In this document: positions 1 to 5,046 of the stretch, in pieces
Layout: the number at the start of each line of letters is the position of its first letter
Position numbering within the stretch: position 1 is the first letter of the stretch
Assembly: GCA_003133075.1 (NCBI GenBank)
Contig: PKZN01000039.1
Location: 833 to 5,878 of the forward strand
Source of the DNA: Acidimicrobiaceae bacterium
GTDB lineage: Bacteria; Actinomycetota; Acidimicrobiia; Acidimicrobiales; RAAP-2
DNA: 5,046 nucleotides
Direction of reading: 5' to 3'
The notes under the pieces: generated by a model
Told to the model about the DNA's origin: nothing
What the model saw: the letters and a program-made list of their open reading frames with translations, nothing else
Databases searched by the model: none
Program-made: the position numbers and the translations under genes

Positions 1-1
1 T

Positions 2-421
2 CGCCTGTTTCTCCTCCAAGTTCGCGAAGGCCGACGTCTGGTGATCGTCAAGTGCGAGAAGATCCAACTCGCCGCCCTCGCTGAATGGATCCGCCAAGTG
101 CTCGACGAGCTCGGTCGACCGGGTCACCTCCCCGAGGACTTCGACCTCGAGCCGGAGTACGAGAGCGACTTCATCGCGGGCGAGATCGCCGTCTCGATCG
201 ACCAGGAGGCGGCCGCGATCGACGTCACTATCACGTCGGCGGACGAGGAGGAGTCCACCCTCGAACTGCGACTCTCACGCGAGTGGGCGGCGGGGCTCGC
301 AATCGCCATCGTTCGCCTTGTCGAAGCCGGCCGGCCGCTCTGCCCGCTCTGCGGTGGCCCGCTCGACGCGAAGGGCCACGACTGCCCACGCACCAACGGG
401 CACCGGGCCCCGATTCGTTAA
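2..421 (+). CDS. DUF3090 family protein, 3' part (5' end outside window)
   Basis: This is the C-terminal 139 residues of a DUF3090 protein; the reading frame is open to the left edge, so the true start lies upstream. The family is usually about 190 residues, so roughly 50 are missing. The first visible residues (RLFLLQVREGRRLVIVKCEK) match the family's conserved 'FxLQxREG' strand followed by 'EKxQxAALAE'. The GTG at 41 is an internal Val in this reading, not a start. The middle is acidic. The end carries a small Cys/His cluster, C114-P-L-C117 then H126-D-C128-P-R-T-N-G-H134 (fragment numbering), which looks like a zinc-ribbon knuckle; metal binding is inferred. The family is typical of Actinobacteria and has no established biochemical function. 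It precedes the SCO1664-family gene by five bases, the usual order, so the two are probably co-transcribed and translationally coupled. The family call is from remembered motifs. Confidence 0.88.
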   Translation, partial: RLFLLQVREGRRLVIVKCEKIQLAALAEWIRQVLDELGRPGHLPEDFDLEPEYESDFIAGEIAVSIDQEAAAIDVTITSADEEESTLELRLSREWAAGLAIAIVRLVEAGRPLCPLCGGPLDAKGHDCPRTNGHRAPIR

Positions 422-426
422 CCGCC

Positions 427-1134
427 GTGGACCGTGCAGATGAAGCCACGCTGTTGCGCGAGGGGACGATCTCGGTAGAAGGTCGCGTTCGGGGCTCGTC
501 GAATCAGGCGCTGTTGGTCAGCGTTGACCTCGCGGGCGCGTGCGCGCTGGCCTGTTACAAATCCGAAGCCGGTGAGCGGAGCTTGTGGGACTTCCCCGAA
601 GGGCTGTGGCGTCGCGAGATCGCGGCCTTTGAGCTCGACGTCCAACTCGGCACCGACCTCGTGCCCACGACGGTGGCGCGCGACGACGCGCCCTTCGGAC
701 CGGGATCGTTGCAGTGGTGGGTGGCGGACAATGAAGAGGACCACTACTTCACCCTTCGCGAACGCGAGGAGTTCGCCCCCTGGTTCGCCAGCCTGGCGGC
801 CTTTGACGTGGTGGCCAACAACGCTGACCGAAAAGCTGGCCACGTGCTCTATGACGAACGTCGACTGTGGGCGATCGATAACGGACTGTGCTTCCACGAA
901 CAGGACAAGTTGCGCACGGTCATCTGGGAGTACGCGGGCGCTCCGATCGACGAGGAACTCTTAGAGCGCCTCGAGCGTTTCGCCTCGGGCGAGTTGGGCG
1001 AACTTACGAGGTGGCTCACGCCGAGTGAAGTCGCGCTCGCGCAACTTCGTGCGCACGGGCTCGTCGAGAGCCGCCACTACCCCGAGCCCGATGAGACCTC
1101 GGACTGGCCGCCCTACCCGTGGCCGTTGATCTAA
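427..1134 (+). CDS. SCO1664 family protein (PI3/PI4-kinase-like fold)
   Basis: A complete 235-residue protein of the SCO1664 family, which is related to the phosphatidylinositol 3-/4-kinase superfamily; its substrate is unknown. The GTG at 427 is chosen because it lies just after the DUF3090 stop and places the conserved 'EGxxxVxGRxRxSSN' strand near residue 12; the frame also runs far upstream inside DUF3090, but that part is a shadow. No clear Shine-Dalgarno is visible, which suits coupling to the preceding gene. Visible kinase-like elements are a Ser/Asn-rich turn (S24-S25-N26), a likely ATP-binding Lys (K45 in ACYK), WDFPEG (54-59), a likely helix-C Glu (E64 in RREIAAFEL), a catalytic-loop motif NNADRKAGH (131-139) and a metal-binding D151-N-G followed by LCFH. 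The length is a little below the usual 240-270. The last residues are rich in Pro and Trp (DWPPYPWPLI). No signal peptide or membrane segment is seen, so it is probably cytoplasmic. One TTA leucine codon lies at 961. Confidence 0.87.
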   Translation: MDRADEATLLREGTISVEGRVRGSSNQALLVSVDLAGACALACYKSEAGERSLWDFPEGLWRREIAAFELDVQLGTDLVPTTVARDDAPFGPGSLQWWVADNEEDHYFTLREREEFAPWFASLAAFDVVANNADRKAGHVLYDERRLWAIDNGLCFHEQDKLRTVIWEYAGAPIDEELLERLERFASGELGELTRWLTPSEVALAQLRAHGLVESRHYPEPDETSDWPPYPWPLI

Positions 1135-2595
1135 TCAGCCCGCGGGCGCGAGTTCGCCCGCCGCGGTGGGATTGCCCGACTCGAGCAGGAGGAACGAGAT
1201 GAGCGCCCCTGCGCCGAAGAACCCCGCGGCCCACCAGAACGCCACGGAGAACCCGTGAATCGTGGCCGAGGTGACCGTGGCATCGTTGGTGCCCGGGTGC
1301 TCGAGCGCACGAGTGGTCACGGTGACGGCGATGGTGTTGAGGATCGCGGTGCCGAGCGAACCGCCGATCTGTTGCGACGTATTGACCATCGCCGACGCGG
1401 CCCCCGCGTCGCGTGGTTCGACGGCGGCGGTCGCGCTGGCGAACGCCGGCGCGAAGACCAGTCCGAGCCCCAGGCCCAACACGATCAGACCCGGGAGCAC
1501 ATGTCCCGCGTAGTCCGGCAGTGGGGAGAGGCGGGTGAAGAGCACCATGCCCATCATCGAGAGCACCATGCCGGTCGGCACGAGGGGACGTGGACCCGTC
1601 ACCGCCAACAGGCGAGCGCTCGCGAACGACGCCGAGAGGGTGATGGCGATCACGATCGGCAAGAAGGCGAAGCCCGCGCGCAGCGGTGAGTAGCCGAGCG
1701 TCTCTTCGAGGTAGTACGACAGAAGCAAGAAGACCGCGTAGACGCTCATGCTGGTTAAGAGCAGCGCGACGAAGGAACCTGCACGCGTTCGATTCGTCAC
1801 GACGCGCAGCGGCAAGAGCGGGTGCTTCGAACGCGCCTGCCAGAACACGAAGATGACCAGCAGCACCGTACCGAGCGACAGCGATCCCCACGTAAGCGGA
1901 TCCGTCCAACTCGAAGTGACGGCGTGGCCGAAGGCGTAGACCACGAAGAACAGCCCACCGCTCGCGAGCACCGTGCCCAGTGCGTCAAGACGCGTGCGGT
2001 GCTCGGTCCGGCCGCCTTCGACGAACAGCGCCACCCCGATGACGGCAACGATGGCGAAGACGAGATTGATGTAGAGGCACCAGCGCCACGACGCCCACTG
2101 CGTCAGCGCCCCGCCGAGTAAGAGACCAATGGCGGCGCCCGAGCCACCGATGGCGCCGTAGATCGCGAACGCTTTGGCGCGCTCCTTGGGCTCGTGGAAT
2201 GTCACGGTCAAAGCCGCCAGCGCCGCCGGGGCGAGCAACGCGCCAAAGGCTCCCTGGATCGCTCGCGCAGTGACCAACATGGTGAAACTGTTGGCGGCGC
2301 CCCCCAAGGCCGAGGCGAGTGCGAAACCAGCGAGGCCCACGTACAGCGCGGTGCGCCGTCCCCAGAGGTCGCTCAAGCGACCACCCAGGAGGAGGAGCGA
2401 ACCGAACGAGAGCGCGTAGGCCGTCACGATCCACTGGCGATTGCCCGAGGAGAAGTGCAGGTCCATCTGCGCGCGCGGCAGCGCGATGTTGATGACGGTC
2501 GCGTCGAGGAGCACCATCAGTTGTGCGAGCGCGAGTACCGACATCGTCCACCATCGACGCGAGTGCGCCCGTGGAGAGATGCTCGAGGTACTCAT
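1135..2595 (-). CDS. MFS transporter, DHA2 (EmrB/QacA) drug-exporter type
   Basis: A complete 486-residue inner-membrane protein of the major facilitator superfamily, drug:H+ antiporter-2 family, whose members have 14 transmembrane helices and export hydrophobic drugs or toxic metabolites using the proton gradient. Visible motifs are the TM1 signature LDATVINIALP (30-40, with Asp31), motif A GGRLSDLWGRR between TM2 and TM3 (71-81), motif B with R111 and G115 in TM4, and the glycine-rich motif C in TM5 (about 150-162), followed by WRWCLYIN (170-177). The length is normal and about 14 hydrophobic stretches can be read. The ATG at 2595 gives a basic cytoplasmic N-tail (RAHSRRWW) before TM1. M18 is too close to the helix to be preferred. 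There is no convincing ribosome binding site. The gene lies 69 bases after etfA on the same strand with no terminator between, so read-through from etfBA is plausible. No TetR or MarR regulator is adjacent, and the substrate cannot be told. Confidence 0.93.
   Translation of the reverse strand: MSTSSISPRAHSRRWWTMSVLALAQLMVLLDATVINIALPRAQMDLHFSSGNRQWIVTAYALSFGSLLLLGGRLSDLWGRRTALYVGLAGFALASALGGAANSFTMLVTARAIQGAFGALLAPAALAALTVTFHEPKERAKAFAIYGAIGGSGAAIGLLLGGALTQWASWRWCLYINLVFAIVAVIGVALFVEGGRTEHRTRLDALGTVLASGGLFFVVYAFGHAVTSSWTDPLTWGSLSLGTVLLVIFVFWQARSKHPLLPLRVVTNRTRAGSFVALLLTSMSVYAVFLLLSYYLEETLGYSPLRAGFAFLPIVIAITLSASFASARLLAVTGPRPLVPTGMVLSMMGMVLFTRLSPLPDYAGHVLPGLIVLGLGLGLVFAPAFASATAAVEPRDAGAASAMVNTSQQIGGSLGTAILNTIAVTVTTRALEHPGTNDATVTSATIHGFSVAFWWAAGFFGAGALISFLLLESGNPTAAGELAPAG
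1142..1161 (+). terminator. possible GC-rich hairpin downstream of the SCO1664 gene
   Basis: A perfect 7-bp inverted repeat (GCGGGCG at 1142-1148 and CGCCCGC at 1155-1161) with a 6-base loop starts eight bases after the SCO1664-family stop codon. It is not followed by a T-tract, so it would be a tail-less hairpin of the kind sometimes proposed as a terminator in high-GC Actinobacteria. It also lies within the last codons of the convergent MFS gene, so it could equally be a by-product of GC-rich coding sequence. Termination is inferred from position only. Confidence 0.25.
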
Positions 2596-2664
2596 GTGGA
2601 TGACGCGTGCCGCGACGTCGCGCGCGCGAAGTACGAGTGTGGACTCACTCGCCCGTCGACTGGG

Positions 2665-3630
2665 TCACGATCGCGCTTTCAACGCTTCAATCAACGCCGG
2701 CAGCACCTTGTGGACGTCACCCACGATGCCGAGGTCGGCGATCTGGAAGATCGGCGCGTCGGCGTCCTTGTTGATGGCAACGATGTTCTTCGAGCCCTTC
2801 ATCCCCACCATGTGCTGGGTCGCACCCGAGATGCCACACGCGACGTACACGAGGGGCTTGACCGTCTTGCCCGTTTGGCCGACCTGGTGCGAGTAGGGCA
2901 CCCAGCCCGCGTCGACGATGGCGCGACTCGCGCCCGCTGCGCCGTTGAGTAGTTTCGCGATCTCTTCGATCATCGCGTAGGCGCCCGCCTCACCGAGTCC
3001 GCGACCACCCGAGACGACGACGGCCGCCTCTTCTAACTTTGGTCCGCTGCGCTCTTCAACGTGCGAGGTCGCAATCACTGCGGTCCCGGTCGCGCCGGTA
3101 TCGCCCGAGGGTGCGGCGACGACGCTGGCCGCTGCGCCGCTCGAGGGCTCCGGGGCGAAGGACTTCGCTCGAACCACGATGATGCCGGGACCTTCTCCGG
3201 TGAACTTCGCCTTAACGGTCAATGAACCACCAAAGACGGGGTGTTCGGTGACGAGTCCACCCTCGTCGCTGAGACCCGTCACGTTGGTGAGCACCGGACG
3301 ATCCAGTCGCGCGGAGAGACGACCCGCCACGTCACGCCCGTCGTAACTGGCGGGGATCAAGATGTCGTCGGGCGCGGTGCCGCTCGCGATCAGCGCGGCG
3401 ATGGCCGCGGCTACTGGTACCCCGGGCAGCGCACCGTTGAGGTTGCCCACGTCATAGAGCGTGCTCGCGCCGTACTCACCGGCGACCGCCGCCAACTGCG
3501 AACCGTCGCCCCAGGTGATCGCGGCGACGTCCGGGGCGAGCGTGCGCGCGTGGCTGAGGAGCTCGAGGGACGTCGCGGTGAAGGTGTCGCCCGCCGGCTC
3601 GGCCAGAACCCAGAGAGTGGAAAGTGTCAT
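2665..3630 (-). CDS. etfA: Electron transfer flavoprotein subunit alpha
   Basis: The FAD-binding alpha subunit (321 residues, normal length) of the soluble ETF heterodimer, which receives electrons from acyl-CoA and other dehydrogenases and passes them to ETF:quinone oxidoreductase. The N-terminal half (about 1-160) is the adenine-nucleotide-hydrolase-like domain, starting MTLSTLWVLAEPAGD. An Ala/Ser/Thr/Gly-rich linker (about 163-186) leads to the FAD domain. There the residues that contact flavin in human ETF are all recognisable by alignment from memory: R210 in SGGRG, S235 and R236 in ASRAIVDAG, T253 in QVGQTGK and H273 in the family signature YVACGISGATQH, ending VAINKD at 283-288. The QTGK form and these residues fit a canonical ETF more than a bifurcating one, but this is tentative. 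The ATG at 3630 has a strong AGGAG six bases upstream. It follows etfB by nine bases, so the two are one transcript and translationally coupled. L199 is a TTA codon. No ETF-QO or acyl-CoA dehydrogenase gene is in the window. Confidence 0.97.
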   Translation of the reverse strand: MTLSTLWVLAEPAGDTFTATSLELLSHARTLAPDVAAITWGDGSQLAAVAGEYGASTLYDVGNLNGALPGVPVAAAIAALIASGTAPDDILIPASYDGRDVAGRLSARLDRPVLTNVTGLSDEGGLVTEHPVFGGSLTVKAKFTGEGPGIIVVRAKSFAPEPSSGAAASVVAAPSGDTGATGTAVIATSHVEERSGPKLEEAAVVVSGGRGLGEAGAYAMIEEIAKLLNGAAGASRAIVDAGWVPYSHQVGQTGKTVKPLVYVACGISGATQHMVGMKGSKNIVAINKDADAPIFQIADLGIVGDVHKVLPALIEALKARS

Positions 3631-3636
3631 CGGTGA

Positions 3637-3641
3637 CTCCT
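3637..3641 (-). promoter_or_regulatory. Ribosome binding site of etfA, overlapping the etfB stop
   Basis: AGGAG on the minus strand, six bases before the etfA ATG at 3630, confirms that start. Its first two bases are the last two of the etfB TAG stop (read as TAGGAG). A ribosome finishing etfB therefore sits directly on the etfA initiation site, a layout that favours matched synthesis of the two subunits. It is the clearest Shine-Dalgarno in the window. Confidence 0.85.
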
Positions 3642-4413
3642 AAAGGACTTTGATGGATTCGAGGAACGCGACGACCTTTTCGGCGCCGTCACCCTCGTCG
3701 ACGTACTTCTCGCCCGCCTGTCGCGACTCGGCGGCTTGGACGGCGACGATCTCCTCGCGCGCGCCCGCGGCACCGACCTGTCCTTCGAGGCCGAGGTCGG
3801 CGACCGTGAGTACTTCGAGGGGCTTGGACTTGGCGGCCATGATGCCCTTGAAGGACGCGTAACGCGGTTCGACGACGCCGGCGGTCACGGTGACGACCGC
3901 AGGAAGGGGCGCGGTCACTTCGTCGTAGCCGGCCTCGGTCTGGCGACTGACCTTGACGCCGCCGCCTTCGACGCTGACGGCCTTGGCGAAGGTGATCGAG
4001 GGCAGTCCGAGCAGTTCGGCGAGTTGCACCGGCGTGGTGCCGGTGTACCCATCGGAGGACTCCGTTGCGGCCAAGACCAGATCAAAGGGGTCGCGCGCGA
4101 TGACTTTGGCGAGCACCTTCGCGGTCGAGAGCGCGTCGGAGCCGCGCAGCGTCTCATCGCTCACGATCACCGCCTTGGTCGCACCCATCGCGAGCGCGTT
4201 GCGTAGTCCCGCGACGTCGGTACCAGATCCCATCGAGACAACCGTCACCTCACCGCCGCCGGCCTTGTCGACGAGTTGGAGCGCCATCTCGACCCCGTAG
4301 GTATCGGCTTCGTCCAAGATGAGCTTGCCCGACCTATTGAGGTTGTTCGACGCGTCAAAGGACTGCGGCGCGGCCGGGTCGGGTATCTGTTTTACACACA
4401 CGACGATGTTCAT
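3640..4413 (-). CDS. etfB: Electron transfer flavoprotein subunit beta
   Basis: The beta subunit (257 residues) of ETF, which binds AMP structurally and docks the partner dehydrogenases. The ATG at 4413 is chosen because it yields the family's standard opening MNIVVCVKQIPDP. An in-frame TTG at 4434 would add seven unrelated residues (MWRRLSP) and is rejected. Other visible elements are LDEADTYGVEMAL (33-45), MGATKAVIVSD (76-86), the nucleotide-loop region SSDGYTGTTPVQLAELLGLP (119-138), the ETF-beta signature around R157 to T175, and the recognition loop EPRYASFKGIMAAK (182-195), where the human anchor residue Leu195 aligns with F188. The C-terminal arm (about 206-257) wraps the alpha subunit in known structures. 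It has no Shine-Dalgarno and may be leaderless, in contrast to etfA, with which it overlaps functionally across a nine-base gap. The phosphodiesterase gene ends 42 bases upstream on the same strand. Confidence 0.97.
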   Translation of the reverse strand: MNIVVCVKQIPDPAAPQSFDASNNLNRSGKLILDEADTYGVEMALQLVDKAGGGEVTVVSMGSGTDVAGLRNALAMGATKAVIVSDETLRGSDALSTAKVLAKVIARDPFDLVLAATESSDGYTGTTPVQLAELLGLPSITFAKAVSVEGGGVKVSRQTEAGYDEVTAPLPAVVTVTAGVVEPRYASFKGIMAAKSKPLEVLTVADLGLEGQVGAAGAREEIVAVQAAESRQAGEKYVDEGDGAEKVVAFLESIKVL

Positions 4414-4420
4414 GGGAGAC

Positions 4421-4426
4421 AATCTA
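4421..4426 (-). promoter_or_regulatory. Candidate -10 box for a leaderless etfB transcript
   Basis: On the minus strand TAGATT fits the actinobacterial -10 consensus TANNNT and ends seven bases before the etfB ATG (spacer GTCTCCC). That spacing would put the transcription start on the A of the ATG. The spacer has no purine-rich ribosome binding site, which agrees with leaderless initiation. No good -35 box is seen about 17 bases further upstream. The call rests on pattern and spacing only. Confidence 0.45.
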
Positions 4427-4437
4427 CGCCACAACGA

Positions 4438-4458
4438 CGGGGGCTACTTCGGGGGCTA
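4438..4458. repeat. 9-bp direct repeat with 3-base spacer upstream of etfB
   Basis: The + strand has CGGGGGCTA at 4438-4446 and again at 4450-4458, separated by CTT, giving a 12-base period. On the minus strand each copy begins with TAG. The upstream copy supplies the stop codon of the phosphodiesterase gene, and the other is a second in-frame TAG four codons later. Relative to the proposed leaderless start at 4413 the copies cover about -25 to -33 and -37 to -45, around the -35 region. It could be a regulator site or a chance tandem duplication. Confidence 0.5.
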
Positions 4459-5046
4459 ACTGGGACGCAGCAGACGTAGCGCGAGCGCGGGCTGGTCGGT
4501 GATGACGCTGCGCACACCCACCTCAGCCATGGCCGTGAGGTCCGGTGCGTCATTGACGGTCCAGACATTCAGCCCGAGTCCGAGCTCGTGCGCGCGGTGC
4601 TGGGCGTCGGCGTTGACCAACAAGTAGTGGGGATTCACCCCGCTCAGACCCTCGGTCGCGGCGAGTTCGAGCGCTTCGAGCAACGGCGTCTTCCACGTTA
4701 AGAACGACACGGGGATCGCTTCGTCGTAGTGGTGGGCGTCGACGCAGGTCGCCAGATCAAAACAGGACAGTTCGAGGTTCTGGATGTTCGAACTACCCCG
4801 AAGCACGTCGATGACGGCCGCCACGAAGGCCCCCGTCTGGTCGTAGGAGGACTCCGCGGGGTCCTGTAAATTCTTCACCTCGACGTTCACGCGCAGGCCT
4901 TCGAGCAGCTCCAGGGCCGCTTCTAAGTGAGGCACGAAGGCCGGCAGGTCGCTCGCCCGGCTGCGCGCGATCGCCACGCCGTTCACCTCGGGGTCATGGT
5001 GCAAGACCAGGGCACCATCGGCCGTTTGGCGGACGTCGAGTTCGAC
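4456..5046 (-). CDS. Glycerophosphodiester phosphodiesterase family protein, 5' end outside window
   Basis: The C-terminal 196 residues of a GDPD-family TIM-barrel enzyme, which hydrolyses glycerophosphodiesters (deacylated phospholipids) to sn-glycerol 3-phosphate and an alcohol. The frame is open to the right edge, so the start and the usual N-terminal HRG motif, with a catalytic His, lie beyond the window. The visible fragment opens with VELDVRQTADGALVLHHD, giving the conserved metal and catalytic residues E2, D4 and H17 (fragment numbering). It continues with the second metal-site strand VNVEVK (E56, K58), then LSCFD (93-97), LNVWTVND (159-166) and the barrel-closing ITDQP (182-186). An internal TTG at 5004 could be mistaken for a start but lies inside the HHD motif. 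The segment after HHD is shorter than in many relatives, which read 'LDRTTDGTG' there. Whether the protein is secreted cannot be judged without its N-terminus. It runs in the same direction as etfBA, 42 bases upstream of etfB; a shared lipid-degradation role is an inference from position. Confidence 0.9.
   Translation of the reverse strand, partial: VELDVRQTADGALVLHHDPEVNGVAIARSRASDLPAFVPHLEAALELLEGLRVNVEVKNLQDPAESSYDQTGAFVAAVIDVLRGSSNIQNLELSCFDLATCVDAHHYDEAIPVSFLTWKTPLLEALELAATEGLSGVNPHYLLVNADAQHRAHELGLGLNVWTVNDAPDLTAMAEVGVRSVITDQPALALRLLRPS

Noticed and set aside
85..426. Upstream extension of the SCO1664 frame to an ATG at 85
   Set aside because: It lies inside the DUF3090 gene in another frame, reads as an Arg/Pro/Gly-rich shadow product, and the family homology begins only after the GTG at 427.
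961..963. TTA leucine codon as a possible bldA-type control point
   Set aside because: TTA codons also occur in etfA, the MFS gene and the phosphodiesterase gene, including housekeeping functions, so they are not a selective regulatory signal here.
1016..1909. 297-codon open frame on the minus strand within the MFS gene
   Set aside because: Its product is an Arg/Gly/His-rich shadow of high-GC coding sequence. The overlapping MFS frame has complete family motifs.
2611..2622. 12-bp perfect palindrome CGCGACGTCGCG between etfA and the MFS gene
   Set aside because: It has no loop and no T-tract, so it is a poor terminator. In sequence this rich in CG steps such a palindrome can arise by chance. 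An operator remains possible but unsupported.
2596..2664. No stop codon in frame between the etfA TGA and the MFS ATG, suggesting a read-through fusion
   Set aside because: The 23 open codons are expected by chance in GC-rich DNA, and both proteins have complete, normal termini.
2194..2952. 252-codon open frame on the + strand across the MFS/etfA junction
   Set aside because: It is antisense to two well-supported genes and its product is charged low-complexity sequence without recognisable motifs, so it is explained by GC-rich codon structure.
4414..4434. TTG start for etfB at 4434
   Set aside because: It adds MWRRLSP ahead of the canonical MNIVVCVKQIPDP and would overlap the likely -10 box; no ribosome binding site supports it.

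Overview
The window is dense, high-GC bacterial DNA with GTG as well as ATG starts and almost no intergenic space. The left-hand gene pair (a DUF3090 protein followed by an SCO1664-family kinase-like protein) is a marker of Actinobacteria. The leaderless-looking promoter of etfB and the codon bias fit that phylum. The scattered TTA codons in most genes argue against Streptomyces. A deep-branching lineage such as Acidimicrobiia is a reasonable guess but is not proven from this window.

Layout. On the + strand, bases 2-421 hold the 3' part of a DUF3090 gene whose 5' end lies outside the window. Five bases later comes a complete SCO1664-family gene (427-1134). Everything from 1135 to the right edge is on the - strand. 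Read in transcription order this is a glycerophosphodiester phosphodiesterase (5' end cut by the window edge, 5046-4456), etfB (4413-3640), etfA (3630-2665) and a 14-helix DHA2-type MFS drug exporter (2595-1135). The two blocks converge with no spacer: the TAA of the SCO1664 gene is followed directly by the complement of the TGA of the exporter gene.

How the genes work together. EtfB and EtfA form the heterodimeric FAD/AMP electron transfer flavoprotein, which takes electrons from acyl-CoA and related dehydrogenases to the quinone pool. Their coupling is tight (9-base gap, with the etfA ribosome binding site overlapping the etfB stop). The phosphodiesterase upstream is a lipid-headgroup scavenging enzyme, and a shared role with ETF in lipid catabolism is only an inference. 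The exporter downstream has no visible regulator and may be read from the etf transcript. DUF3090 and SCO1664 are an uncharacterised but conserved actinobacterial pair, in other genomes near a histidine phosphatase and, in mycobacteria, the mycothiol genes.

No mobile element, CRISPR array, tRNA or rRNA was seen, and there is no gene-free stretch longer than 69 bases. The window looks like ordinary chromosomal core. The least understood content is the DUF3090/SCO1664 pair. Smaller points of interest are a probable leaderless etfB promoter with a 9-bp direct repeat just upstream, and a phenylalanine in the ETF recognition loop.
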